From contig JAVQMG010000129.1 of assembly GCA_032878915.1 (NCBI GenBank), forward strand, positions 23,751,501 through 23,815,500: a stretch of DNA of 64,000 nt, written 5' to 3'. Under the pieces are notes generated by a model. It did not search any database and was not told where the DNA came from. It saw nothing but the letters and a program-made list of their open reading frames with translations. Of the stretch, positions 44,125 to 56,216 are shown one piece after another. Positions within the stretch are counted from its first letter, which is position 1. Each line of letters opens with the position of its first letter. Source of the DNA: Castanopsis chinensis. Taxonomy: Eukaryota > Streptophyta > Magnoliopsida > Fagales > Fagaceae. Both the position numbers and the translations under genes were made by a program.

Positions 44125-47100
44125 TGAATGTGATTGCTTGGAATTGTTGGGGTGCGCCAAAGGCTTCGTTTATTAAGCATGCTACTGAAATGGCTACTAA
44201 CCATAATTTGGCCATCATGATCATCATAGGGACTCATATAGGCGGCGAGAAAGCTAAGGACATTATGGACAAGCTCTCATTTGATGGAGCGATACATACG
44301 GACACAATAGGCTATGTTGGGGGCCTCTGGCTCATGTGGAACACTAAGAAGGTGCATGTTGCTCAGCTTGCCAAGACTGAATAAGAAATCCATGTTTTGG
44401 TTAAGGTAACCTCTTCCAACCTTGAATTTATTTTTACTACCATTTATGCTAGTCCTAGGTTTCGTGAAAGATGTATGTTGTGGAATAATTTGAAAAATGT
44501 TGCTAACCTCCATGACAAGCCTTGGATTATTGCTAGTGATTTCAATGAAATGCTTGTTGATGGGGATAAATTTAGGGGTAGGGCTGTCAGTGCCAACTGG
44601 TCCTTAATTTTCAAAGACTGTCTTGATAACTGTAATATGATTGATTTGGGGTTTTCGGGTCCCCAGTTTACTTGGTCTAATCTGAGAGATATATTGAATC
44701 TGATTCAAGAAAGAATTGATCGGATTTTTGTCAATCTAAGCTGGTGTGCATTACATCCCAATGCGAGGGTGAGTCATTTGGTTCACTGTCACTCTGATCA
44801 TTACCCCATTCTTTTGGAATCTGAATCAAGTAGTGGTGTATACCTCCCTCGGCCTTTTAGGTTTCAAAGTTTTTGGCTTGAAGACCTAACTTTTCATAGG
44901 GTTGTCTCAGATACTTGGGACTGATTCTCCTCCTTACAATAAGTGTCGGAAAATTTTGCTAATAAGGCTGTGGATTGGAATAAAAACCATTTTGGTAATA
45001 TATTTGCCAAAAATAATCGGGTAATGGTTAGATTAGGTGGAGTCCAAAAAGCTTTGACGACGCACCCCTCTTCATCCGTGCTAGCCTTGGAAAATAGACT
45101 TCACAGCGAGTTAAATGACATTCTGAGGTAGGAAGAGGAGCTTTGGGTTCAGAAATCTCAAATTAATTGATTGGTGTATGGGGATAAAAATACAACTTTC
45201 CATCATGTGTCTGCCATTGTCTGAAGAAGGCGTAATTGAATTTCTTGTATAAAAAACGATGCAGGAGATTGGATTCATAATGAAAGGGAGAATGTGGAGT
45301 TCATTAGGAGAAGGTTTGACACACTGTTCACTTCTAGTTTGGATAGTGCTCCCCTCACTCTTCCTCAACCTTTTCGATGGCAATCTGCCCTTACTGAGGA
45401 GGAGAAGGATTCCCTTAGCATGCCTCTCTCTGATGTTGAGATTAAAGATGGTCTTTGGGCGATGAAACCTTGGAAATCTCTAGGTCCTGATAGTTTACAT
45501 GCCGGTTCTTTTTAGAAATTTTGGTCTATAGTTGGTGAGTCTATTAAAAAGGAAGTTAACTTGCTTTTGAGGAAAGGAAAATTCCTAGCTACCTAAACAA
45601 GACCAACATTGCCCTGATTCCTAAGATTTCAGGTCCAGAAACTCTACGAAATTACCGCCCTATTAGCTTGTGTAATACGGTGTACAAGCTTGTGACAAAA
45701 ATTATTGTGTGCAGATTGAGGCATTTTCTTGACAAGCTTATTTCTCCCTTCCAATCAGCTTTTGTCCCAGGTAGGAAGGGGGTGGATAATGCCATTGTTG
45801 TGCAAGAACTCATTTATACTATCAGCTCCAAGAAAGGCCGGGTGAGTCATATGGCAATAAAGGTAGACTTAGAGAAGGTGTATGACAAGCTAGAATGGAG
45901 TTTTATTTGAGAAGTTTTGATCAATTCTAACCTACCTAATCGGTTGGTGTCTCTTATTATGAGCTATGTCTCTTCGGTGTCCACCTCTATTCTTTTTAAT
46001 GGTGGCAGTGCTGATCCTATTCTCTTGACCAGAGGCATCAGGTAAGGGGATCCGCTTTCCCCTTACCTTTTCATTTTGTGTATGGAAGTCCTTGGGCATC
46101 TTATTGAAGAAAAATGTAGTGAGAAAAGCTGGATTCCTGTTAAAAGCTCCAAAAGTGGTTTAGCAATCTCTCATTTGTTCTTCCCCAACAATTTAGTTCT
46201 CTTTGCCAAAGCGGATCACGTAAACTGCTCTACCATAAGAGATGTGCTTGATAAGATTTGCGTCCGATTCGGTCAGACCATCAGTGACAGTAAGTCCAAG
46301 GTGTTTTTCTCCTCTAATATGGACATTGACACTAGGGAATCTTTGTGCGACATTTTGGGATTTAAGTCAACACCTAACCTAGGCAAGTATTTAGGTTTCC
46401 CTATTAAGCATCAGGGCACTGGTAGTCAAGACTACAATTTTGTGCTAGATAGGATCAAACAAAAATTGGCTGGGTGGAAGGCCAATCTTCTCTCAATGGC
46501 GGGAAGAGTTGTTCTTATCCAAGCCTCAACTTCCGTGGTTCTTGCTTACACTATGCAGTGTGCTGCCTTGCCAGGAAAATTGATTGAAAACATTGATAGA
46601 GTTAACCAGAACTTTTTATGGGGCTCCACTGATACAATCAAAAAGACTCATTGGGTGGGATGGCAAAAAGTCACTAGATCTAAGAAGGAGGGAGGCTTAG
46701 GTCTCCAATCGGATAAAGGAAAGAACTTAGCTCTCCTTGCTAGACTTAATTGGAGATTCCACATAGAAAAGGACTCTATTTGGGCTAAAGTTCTCAAAAG
46801 TAATTAGTGCTCGAACCGAAGGTTAAATTCTAGGAACATCAATAAACTTCCTTGTTCTAGGGTGTGGAAGGCAATGAAAATGGGTTCAGCGGTTTTTAAA
46901 AATGGCATGAGATGAATTTTGAGAAGAAGTAGTAAGCTTAGCTTTTGGCATGATAATTGGACCATGAGTGGCCCTTTGAGATCAGCTATCCAAGGTCCTC
47001 TTTTGGGGGAAGAAGAGATTTCACTTGTAAAGGACTTTAATGGGCTTGGTAGGTTGGATTGGTCTAAATTGTCCCTCCCTCTCCCTGATTTCATTCTTAT

Positions 47101-48175
47101 GGAGCTGAAGTCCATTCCTTATTCCATTTTGGTCCCAAGTATGGAAGATAGGCTGATTTTGAGTGGCACGAATCATGGGGACTTTGACCTCAAATCAGCT
47201 TATGACTTGGCTATGAACTATCAAGATTCTCCTACTCCTTTCTCGGGTCTGTGGGTCTGGAAAATGAAGACCTTGTTGCACATCAAGTTTTTCATTTGGA
47301 TGTGCTTGGAGTGGGAGTGTCTCTTGCTAGAAGGGGTTTAAGGGACTTGGAAACCTGTCAACTTTGCCAAAAGGAGACAGAGACTATTCTGCATGGGTTG
47401 CGTGACTGTGTGGCGGCAAAAAACATTTGGACTCAGCTGGGAATTAAAGCAAATGACAGGTATTTTGAGGTAGACATGCTTCAATGGCTTAGCAGAAATT
47501 GTAAGGATTCCTTGTGCCGCATGGGAAGTCATACTCCTTGGAGAATTATATTTGCTTTTGCTGTTTGGATGATATAGAAGCAGAGGAATGGCATGGTTTT
47601 TAATAATTGCCCCTACAAAGCTAACCTCCACAAGGATATCCTCTTTAGTGCATCAGAGTTTCAATATTGTGCACTAAATCCTAAGCAAGCTAATGCGCGA
47701 AGGGTGATGCAAATTCGATGGGAAAGGCACAACAAGGATGGACCCGCCTCAACACTGATAGTTCAAGGGTTTCTCAAGAAACATAGGGAGAGCAACCAGC
47801 TTTACCACAGAGCTTTGGGGCCTTAGAGATGGCCTCACCCTCTGCAAAAAGCTTAACTTGTGTGCTGTTGATGTTCAAATTCATGCTAAAGCTGTAATTG
47901 AGATCCTTGCTAACCCTCTCTGCTCTAATAATGTGGTCACTCCTATTGTTGATGATTGTAGGCGCTTGATTAATCAAATACCCGAAGTTAGGCTTGGTCA
48001 TTGCTATTGCGAAGCAAATGGTTGTGCAGATTTTCTTGCCAAGAAAGGGATTACTCAAGATAGGGATTTTATTGTTTATGTTGATCCTCCTTTGGATTTG
48101 CTTGAGCTTATAAGCTCAGACAGCTCTGGGTTGTATCATAGCAGGCTTTGTCCTGCTTCTGTGGTTCCCCTTTAG
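44125..48175 (+). pseudogene. LINE ORF2 (endonuclease, reverse transcriptase, RNase H remnant)
   Basis: The endonuclease starts M-N-V-I-A-W-N-C-W-G-A at 44125, keeps S-D-F-N-E near 44538 and S-D-H near 44796. Reverse transcriptase motifs include L-G-P-D-S near 45481, Y-R-P-I-S-L-C-N near 45654 and F-V-P-G-R-K-G-V near 45763. The palm motif near 46183 reads F-P-N-N-L where F-A-D-D-L is expected, so both catalytic Asp residues are lost. The zinc-binding domain is at 47200-47570 and an RNase H-like remnant at 47858-48175. Stops include those at 44382, 44922, 45129, 45513, 45908 and 46805. Confidence 0.85.
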
Positions 48176-48221
48176 TTTTGCTGCTATTGAATTCTAGGTT
48201 ATCCAAAAAAAAAAAAAAAAC

Positions 48222-48861
48222 AAGTAGAATGAGAGTTTTATACATAGAAGTGCATAAAGACTAAAATGAAGTTACTAATTTTCCCTATTGGGTGGCGAAA
48301 AATTAAAGAAATTAACCAATTGTTGATCTCGTTCAATTTCAAAGTAATAAGCGTACCTATAGTGCTGAAATTTTAGCATTAGTCAAAAGATTATAATGAA
48401 GGCAAATTTCTTACCTTGTTGAAATGACAAAGATAACGCTGCTTACGAAATTTGTCTAGCTAGTTAAGTAGCATATTAAATTGTTAGTCTCTTATAAAGC
48501 TTAGATTAGAAGTATTTAGGTCAAGTGATGTGGCAGAAACCTGAAGAAAACACACACGATCTCTCTTGATGGAATAAAAACTAAACTATTAGCTACAAGT
48601 ATTAAACCTCGAATCCACGAGGGATTTTCTTGAGTCCATAAGGGGAAGAAACTGGAATCCACTAGAGAGATAAGTTGACAAAAGTTCATGTTTATTGATA
48701 ATAGTCTACTTTGCCTTTGAAGGCAACAAAACATATAAATACTGAGAAAAGCGTCTGAAATCCTAATTCGTACTAATTACGTGATTAGGTGACAAAATAC
48801 CAAAATTAAGAAAAAATGACAAAATTGAGTTAAATGCAGAATCATAAACTTTTGACCTTAA
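48222..48861 (-). other. LTR-like debris, inverse to 42050-42420
   Basis: The minus strand carries AGTGGATTCCAGTTTCTTCC and CGTGGATTCGAGG, the same words as the stretch before the LINE. It may be part of an old LTR element that also includes 49617-49770. No gene was seen. Confidence 0.3.
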
Positions 48862-49613
48862 TGTGGCGTTTGGTACAAAGTAATGTTTTAGGATTTCCAA
48901 GAATATTTAAAGATTCTCATGTTTGGTTGAAAATCACGCTAGAGAATCAGATGCTAGGGAAACCTAGATTCCCCCTTTAAACCACTCTCAATAAAAATGT
49001 GGATTCCCTTTAAAACAGGTAGGTATCCAGATTCCCAAACTTAAAGGAAATTGTATTTTTTATAAATTGATAATTTTAACCATTTTTCCTTATCATTTAA
49101 GCAATTAAGATAAAACATAAAATAAACCATCAATATTTTTTCCATTGTCTTTATCTTTTCCTGCCAAAATAACATAAATAGAATAGACAACTCTGTTGAT
49201 ATATTCTTTAACAAAGTTTTATTTAGGTTTCATGTGTGGGGAAAAAAAAAGGTTTGAAGAGGACCCTCTATTATTGCTAGGTTTTCACTTTTGTTGTTGT
49301 GTGTGTGTTACTCAACAAATTATTAATAGTTTATATTTTGTTTTTCATTATTTATTGAGAGGAAGATTTTTTTTAAAGGACTCGGTAGTTCACATCCAAA
49401 TCTAAAGATAGAATGGAAAAAATAAATAATTCATTTAAGAATCTTGAGAATAAACCAAACATTATTATCTTATATTCGTATGAATCTTAAGAGATTTCTA
49501 ATTAACCAAACATAGAAATAGCTAAATTTTTAGGCATCCAAATTGTAAAGAATTACATTCCTAGGAATTTGGATGCCAAGAGTAATGTGGATTCCCTTGT
49601 ACCAAATGCCACA
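48862..49613. mobile_element. PIF/Harbinger-like MITE, 752 bp
   Basis: Terminal inverted repeats TGTGGCGTTTGGTACAA and TTGTACCAAATGCCACA (one mismatch over 17 bp) are flanked by TAA on both sides (48859-48861 and 49614-49616). Inner parts also pair loosely. The TAA duplication fits PIF/Harbinger. No transposase is inside. Confidence 0.75.
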
Positions 49614-49616
49614 TAA

Positions 49617-52078
49617 GGTTCGTCCCAAAACAAGCGAGACCTTATTCTGACTTTTGAGCAAAAAGTTATTAAGGAGACAAAAATTACTATAAACGGCAAA
49701 ATTATAGTTGTTGGGGCCTAAATGAAGGAATTCACCATTTTCAAGAAGGACCAAATGGCAAAGTGATAACTATTGCTCAGAAGACCTTTTCGCTTTAGCC
49801 TATCAAATTTCATGCGATTCCAACTCTGAGGCCAGCCCATGATTTCAGGCACACGTGAGAGTCTAGGAAGGTCATAGCAGTTTGTTCTTCATCATCATGG
49901 ACCTAAGATAGTTGACCGTGATTGGCCTCATGCTGATTGATTAATTGGATCTGGTGGATTAAGATCCAAAATGAATTTGATTGTTTATCACGAGACTCTT
50001 GTTTTTCTTTTTGTGGAAACTTTTGTTTTTGGATTTTTTTGAATTTATTTTTTACATTTTACTAAAATTTATGTTCTTTAGTATTCACCTCAATCTTTGC
50101 CCAGAAGCTATGCGTTTCTTTGTAGATGCAACCAAGGATCAGACCTGGATGTGTGGCGTTTGAAAATTCAATTTTTAGATCACCTTATTGTGAACTAAAT
50201 TGCTGAGTTAAAATTGTAATAGGTGTAAACAAGAATAGGAAAAACTCATTTTTGCCCTGAACATGTTACAAGAGTAAAAAAAAAGTACCATGGGAGGAGG
50301 GGGAGGAAATGGCGAATTGCAAGGAGAAACTCACATTGCAAGGTTTCCATGGACGACAAATATTACAAGCTTTCCATGGACAACAAATGAAAAAGAAGTT
50401 TACATTTGCTTTATAGATGAAAAGCTAAAATTTTGAAGTTTGATTCTATATCTAGAAAACATTATTGTTATTTGCACTTCTAATTTTTGGCTACAAAGAA
50501 TAGTAGCCTTCACTTCACTCGCCCACTATTGGCATCATTGTTATCAGGGATAGCTTCATTTCCATGCTTGCATGTGATGGTAGAGTGTTCGCTAACAGCC
50601 AAATACTCCAATAGTTCAGTCAAAGACAATAGTGCAGCTTTCCTTTAAGCATTCAAAACTATCTATCTGCATCACAACATGCAAAAAAAGAGAGAATAAG
50701 CTATAGCCACATTAGTAGAAAAATCCAGACAACAAGAACACCTAGAAACCCATTTGAATCTTGAGAATCTATTTTTAAAAAAAATTAAAAAATAGTAATA
50801 CTGTAAAATGTAAAAAATAAAGTTAAACAAGCCGAGAACAAAAGTACTTACAAAAAAAAAAAAAAAAGAAGATTCTCTTTAAGGTTGAACTAATATAGAG
50901 ACTAAAAACAATAGAAAGCTCAACAGTTAACAGCACTTAATAAAAGCAGAACTTTTGTGTGATTTCCATTTCATTAAAATAGTTCCTACAAAGAATATCA
51001 TCTCCAATAATGGCAAGTAAAATGATTAACCACTACATTAATTCCTACAAAAGTTCTCTTAGAAATTTAGAACATAGTTAAGGTTTCAAGACTTCCATAG
51101 AATCCTACTATTACATAATTGTTTGTAGCAAGAATCAAGAGCCATGAGATACCATGTTTAAAAAAGCTTGCCGTCAACAACCTACAATGATATTAATCAA
51201 TAGGAGTCTATCAGCTGAAGCAACTTGATCACCAGATATTGAATCTTCTTGATTGAATACCATGCAAATGACAGCCAAATTCAAATGGCTATAATAAAAA
51301 ATTTGCAACCAAAATTAAAGAAACAGGAAAATGAAAAAGGTCAAAAACATAATGCCAATGGTAACGATATCCGTTGAAAATGGAATCGGAGAAAATTACC
51401 GAACATTCACTAATAAGGTTTGGCTTTTGAAAATCATATTCATAGGCATGAGCAATAAAAAGCATAGGTCCCTCTAACTCTACTTTCAAAAGTAATGGGA
51501 GCATTAGGACAGGTTCTATTAGGATGGCAATAGACGCTGTTCCTGTAGTAGGTTGGGCTGCTGGTCGTTTCTGCATAGACCTGCAGGAAACTACAAGTAA
51601 TAAAATGAAAAATAATAATTTATTAAAAAAAATCATATTATTATATGAATTAGGCTTATTTCAAGTGGTGAACTAAAGAACAAGAAGAGATTCAGAAATG
51701 TTTATTCATAAGCATTATATAGTTTATTCATAAGTAATATATAATTTATTCAGCGTAAGAAATAAAGAAAATCTTTTTGAATTTGGAGATGCGTGCTAAG
51801 GCAGTGGATTTTGTATTTGTTAATTTTTATATATTAAGAAAATTTAAAAAGTTAGTTATGATTTCAAAAAATGTCAAAAATACTCCTAATCTAATTATAT
51901 ATTTTTTTCAGAAACCCTAATCTAATTAGATAATTTTTATTATTGAAATATAAAAAATGAGGTTAAAATTATAATAAAAAAAAAAACTACTAGAAATTTT
52001 TTTTTTCTAAAAATTAGCATAATCTCTATTTAAATATGAGAAATGATATGTCCACAATATTTTTACAATAAATCTTAA
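49617..52078. other. Intergenic region with two exon-like stretches of unknown origin
   Basis: AT-rich. On the minus strand, a stretch at about 51588-51400 is bounded by a plausible acceptor (TTTCCTGCAG) and donor (TCG|GTAATT) and reads L-E-G-P-M-L-F-I-A-H-A-Y-E-Y-D-F. Another, at about 50642-50511, reads L-S-L-T-E-L-L-E-Y-L-A-V-S-E-H and ends in a stop. I do not recognise a family. They may be captured or relic exons. Otherwise no gene was recognised. Confidence 0.3.
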
Positions 52079-53018
52079 GGCTCCGTTTGGGAGTTCATAA
52101 GGGAATAAAATAGAATGGAATAGAATGATTATAAGAGAAAGGAAAGGAAAGGAATGGAATAGAATTAAGTAACCTTGATTGGATGTTTTAAAATAAAGGA
52201 ATAAAAAGATATGAAAATGAATGGAATGTAAGTAATCTTGTTTGGGAGCAATATGGAGGGAATGAAATGTAATCATTTTATGACAATATTACTATTAGAC
52301 CCCTATCTTAAAATAAAGGATTGAATATATAGGGGTATTTTGGGAGTTTTAGTAAAAAAATCTTTAAATCTAATTTCATTCCCTCCCATTACTTCCAAAT
52401 TCAAGGAGAATGAAAATTTGAGGTTTTAGGCCTCGCTTGGGAGGAGGGAATGGAATGGAATAGAAATGAATGAAAAGAATAATTTTAGAATATTCTTCCC
52501 TTCCCATGTTTGGGAGTTTTAATGGAGGGAATGGAAAGTCCATTCCCTCGTTTGGGAGTTTAAGTGGGAGGGAATGGAATGGATAGGAGGGAACACTCAT
52601 TCCTCTCTATTCCCTTAAAACCTCAAATTTTCATTCCCCCCGAAATTGGGAGGAATGAGAGGGAATGAAATTAGATTTAATGAATTTTTTATTAAAACTC
52701 CCAAAATACCCCTATTTATTCAACCATTTATTTTAAAACAGGAGTCTAATAGTAATATTGCAATAAAATGATTCCATTCCATTCCCTCCATGTTACTCCC
52801 AACCAAGATTACTTACATTTCATTCATTTCCATTCCTTTCCATTCTTTTATTTTAAAACATCCAATCAAGATTACTTAATTCCATTCCATTCTTTTCCTT
52901 TACTTAAATTTATTCCATTCTATTTCATTCCATTCATTTCTATTCCCTTATGATCATTTCATTCTATTCCATTCTATTCCATTCCATTCCCTTCCCTTAT
53001 GAACTTCCAAGCGGAGCC
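52079..53018. mobile_element. Foldback-type MITE, long inverted arms
   Basis: Arms of about 350-400 bp (52079-52426 and 52618-53018) are inverse copies, from GGCTCCGTTTGGGAGTTCAT to ATGAACTTCCAAGCGGAGCC, flanked by TTAA on each side. They are rich in GGAATGGAATAGAAT-type simple repeats. The whole could fold into one hairpin with a loop of about 190 bases. Confidence 0.75.
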
Positions 53019-53188
53019 TTAAGGAAACAGATAGGAATGAGTGCTCATTTCTACCCATTCTATTCCCTACCACTTAAATTCCAAAACAAGGTTCATTGCC
53101 TCTATTAAAACTCCCAAATAAGGGAAGAGAATAATATTCTAAAATTATCCTTTTTATTCCTTTCCATTCCCTCCTCTCAAATGAGGCC
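52429..53188. mobile_element. Second inverted-repeat pair interlocked with 52079-53018
   Basis: GGCCTCGCTTGGGAGGAGGG at 52429 lies in the loop of the first element. Its inverse, ending CTCCTCTCAAATGAGGCC at 53188, lies outside that element. The arms (about 190 and 165 bp) share the TTTTAGAATATT/AATATTCTAAAA segment. The arms therefore alternate Y, X, Y', X'. Confidence 0.65.
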
Positions 53189-53608
53189 TAAGTGGCAAGC
53201 TGTTACTGGTCGTTATTGTAGGAGCAAAAAAAATAATGAGAGATGCTACGTCCACAATATTTTCATAAAAAATCATAGGTGTTTAGTTATTATTAGTTCA
53301 AATTTCAGCCTAACACTAAGATTACTTTTTAAATATATGTTTTTAGGCATGTTTGATATATGTTTTCCTAAGAACTAGGGCACATTAACCCAAAAATTTA
53401 TTCTATTTCAAACTTTAAATTTTAGTTTCTTAAAAATTCACGTGTAATCTCACTAATAATAATAATAATAACAAATAAACTCAAATTGAAAAATTATACG
53501 TATTAAACTCAAAAAAAAAAAAAAAAAAAAGAGCCATTTAAAGTCTCTGTTCGGAAAGGAAGGAGTGAAGGGGTTGGCTCGGCTGGCTCCTATGATAAAG
53601 GAAGCTTA
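53189..53608. other. AT-rich spacer
   Basis: It contains an A-run at about 53511-53530. No gene or terminal repeat was seen. Confidence 0.4.
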
Positions 53609-54208
53609 GGGTGAGTTTGTTTCAGCTTTTTGAAACTGAGCTTTTTGAAAAAGTAGAGTTTTCAAAAAATGCAGTATGAAAAAGTACTTTTTCAAAAAAT
53701 TGAGTGTTTGGTAAAAGCTGTTAAAAAGTGCTTCTTGAAAAAGCTGGGTGTTTGGCCAGCACTTATAAAAGTGGCAGTTTGAAGGGTAAATTACTAAAAA
53801 GGACAATGTATATATAAAGAGAATTGTTATAAAAATATTATGTCAATAGTATTTTTTTTTTCTAAAGAAAAATATTACTAATTTAAAAAGTTTAGATATA
53901 TAATAAAATGTCACAATATTTTCACAATACTAATTTAAAAATAATCTTTGTAAAATAAAATTTTATTAACACTTATGTTTTAAATAAATTGTTTTACTAC
54001 CCACAATTTTCTCTACCACATACTCAATAACATCACAGTTATGAAAAAAAAGTGGTAAGATAATATTTGTTCCACGTTGTTTACCCAAACCCAAAAATTC
54101 TTTTTATTTTATTTTTCTTTCACTTTTTTTCTCATCCACACGGTCACTATGTCCTCATCTTTATCTTTCTTTTCTTTTACTTTCCTCCACACAAAGCCAC
54201 CCACCCAC

Positions 54209-54245
<37 letters not shown>

Positions 54246-55065
54246 AGTCTGAGCTGTCTCATGAGCTCCCTCTCTCTACTCTGTCCGAAGGTTCCATTTA
54301 TCAAAAAAAAAAAAAAAGAGCAGAGAAGAGGAAGAAGCAGCACAAAAGAAGAAGAAGAAGAAGAAGAAGAAGAAGAAGAAGAGGAAATGGGTTAGATCAT
54401 TTTTTTTTTTTTTGTTCTGATTTCATTATTGGGTTCTTGCAAAATTGTGTAGAAATGGGTCAGATCATTTTTTTTTTTTTTTTGGGTTCTGATTTCATCA
54501 TTGGGTTCTTGTAAAATTGTGTAGAAATGAGTTAGATCAATATTTTTTTGGGTTCTGATTTCATTATTGGATAGAAATGGGTTAGGTCATTTTTTTTTTT
54601 TTTTTTTTTTGGTTTTGATTTCATTATTGGGTTATTGTAAACTTGTGTAGAAATGGGTCAGATCAATTTTTTTTTTTTTTTTTTGGGTCTGATTTCATTA
54701 TTGAGTTCTTGTAATATTGGGTTTCTAAGAAAAAATAGTGGGCAAAGCAGAGAGATGATGGCCAGAGCAGAGAGATGAGAGGGCTCTTCTATGAGGAATG
54801 CATGAGAAAAAGAAGGGTAAAGTGAAAGGATAAAGCCAGGCAATTTTGTAAAATCACTTCTGCTCCAATGGATACTTACTAACGTGCACTCCGCTTTTTC
54901 CAAAATGGTCCGAAGTCACCCATAAATTTTATCCGCATTTACTTCAGAGCTGAGAAACGCGCATTTTCATTAAATCCAGCTTTTTCAAGTTGCCAAACAC
55001 GTAAACAGTGTACACGTTCTACAAAAGCACATAAAGGAGCTTAAAAAGCGGAAACAAACACACAC
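53609..55065. mobile_element. Inverted-repeat DNA transposon upstream of the methyltransferase gene
   Basis: The left end GGGTGAGTTTGTTTC and the right-end complement GTGTGTGTTTGTTTC are terminal inverted repeats. Subterminal CAGCTTTTTGAAA / CTTAAAAAGCGG also pair. TTA flanks both sides (53606-53608 and 55066-55068), as for PIF/Harbinger. Inside are a CA/CG tract (54210-54245), a GAA tract (54343-54381) and a 72-bp tandem repeat (54385-54720). No transposase was seen. Confidence 0.65.
54385..54720 (+). repeat. Tandem repeat, about five units of 50-76 bp
   Basis: Each unit has AAATGGGTCAGATCA, a T-run of variable length and TTCTGATTTCATTATTGGG. Unit starts fall near 54386, 54453, 54525, 54575 and 54650. 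The length differences come mostly from the T-runs. Confidence 0.85.
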
Positions 55066-55073
55066 TTAAACCC

Positions 55074-56101
55074 GGTTTTTTTTTTCTTAAAATAACTATA
55101 AAATTTAAACTATTTTACTGGTTATCAACGTTTCCAAACTATTTAAGTATCTAATAATTCGAGTCTGTGAGACTCGATTTTACAGTAGCAAATCGAGTTT
55201 TAAAGACTCGATTTCCATTAAGTGCGTAGCTGATGTGGATAAAAAAATTCATGTGGAACTCAAGTATTAGAGACTCGAGTTTCCCAACCACAAATTGCAA
55301 CCCAGTAACAAGAAAATGCAGCAACCAGAAACGAGAAAATGCACAGCAACCAGCAACCCAGAAACTAGAAAATTAGCAACCAGAAAATGCGCAGCAACCA
55401 GAAAATTCAGCAACCTAGAAACCAGAAAATGCAGCAACCCAGAAAAGAAAACTCCACACAGACCCACACAGAAAACTAGAACAGCAACCCAGAAATCACA
55501 AGCAAACCAACTAGAAAAGAAAAAAACCCAGTTAATCAACCCAGAAAATAAACAGACCCAGAAAACACAAACCTATAGCAGAAAATATTCCATCCGAGAC
55601 AGGTGAATCTAGAAAAAACAGAAAACAAATCAAGAGATAAACCAATGGTGCTCCGGTGCCGAAATCGTGATTATTGGGTTTGGATTGTGATCGTGATTTG
55701 GGTTTGGAATTTTGAGAAATGGATTTAGATGAGGGGTTCGGATTTTTACTTCGATTGAGATCATGATTTAGGTTGGGATTTTGAGAAATAGATTTAGATG
55801 AAAAGGAGGAAGAACTGGCTTGGGTTTTTGGGGGCACGGCAGATGGAGGAAAAAAGAAAAAAAAAAGAGAAAGATGGCAAAAAGAAAGTTGAACAGAAAA
55901 TCGGGTCTTTAAGACTCGATTTTCACGTGGGCCTTTTATTCCGCCTCAGCTTTGTCAACATATAAATCGAGTCTTTAAAACTAGATTTACTATAGAAAAG
56001 TCAACTCTAACAGACTCGAATTGTTAGACACCTAAATAGTTTGATAACGTTGCTAACTAATAAAATAGTTTAGATTTTATAGTTATTTTAAAAAAAAAAT
56101 C
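55074..56101. mobile_element. MULE-type long-TIR element, 1,028 bp
   Basis: Perfect 9-bp target duplications CTTAAACCC lie at 55065-55073 and 56102-56110, as expected for Mutator-like elements. The inverted repeats are over 100 bp long, sharing AAAATAACTATAAAAT, CTATTTTA and AATTCGAGTCTGT-type words. The interior (55278-55460) is a loose tandem repeat of CAGCAACCCAGAAAA. Reading frames inside are low complexity. Confidence 0.85.
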
Positions 56102-56216
56102 CTTAAACCCTACTTCTACTTCTACCACTAATAATAATAGTAGTAGCAATACATTCAATATGCAGCAGCAAGCCCTTTTTTTTTGTTTTTTTTTTAGCTA
56201 AAGCCTAACACCAAAC

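Larger units (their letters stand above)
42500..48220 (+). mobile_element. L1-type LINE, nearly full-length but decayed
   Basis: ORF1 (DUF4283 and zinc knuckle), endonuclease, reverse transcriptase, zinc-binding domain and an RNase H remnant occur in the usual order on the plus strand, ending in an A-run at 48205-48220. It is the most complete LINE in the window. The 5' boundary is uncertain. Confidence 0.85.

Noticed and set aside
54077..54514. 145-codon frame over the CA and GAA tracts
   Set aside because: Its composition is simple repeats (T-H-T-H, R-R-R-R) inside a nonautonomous transposon.
55532..55837. Ser/Asn-rich minus-strand frame inside the MULE-type element
   Set aside because: Low complexity, with no family recognised; the frame comes from imperfect tandem repeats.
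56158..56216. Alternative upstream ATG of the methyltransferase gene at 56158
   Set aside because: Its frame meets a stop within 14 codons, in the T-run, and it is not in frame with the G-N-Y-K-N-Y-Y motif.
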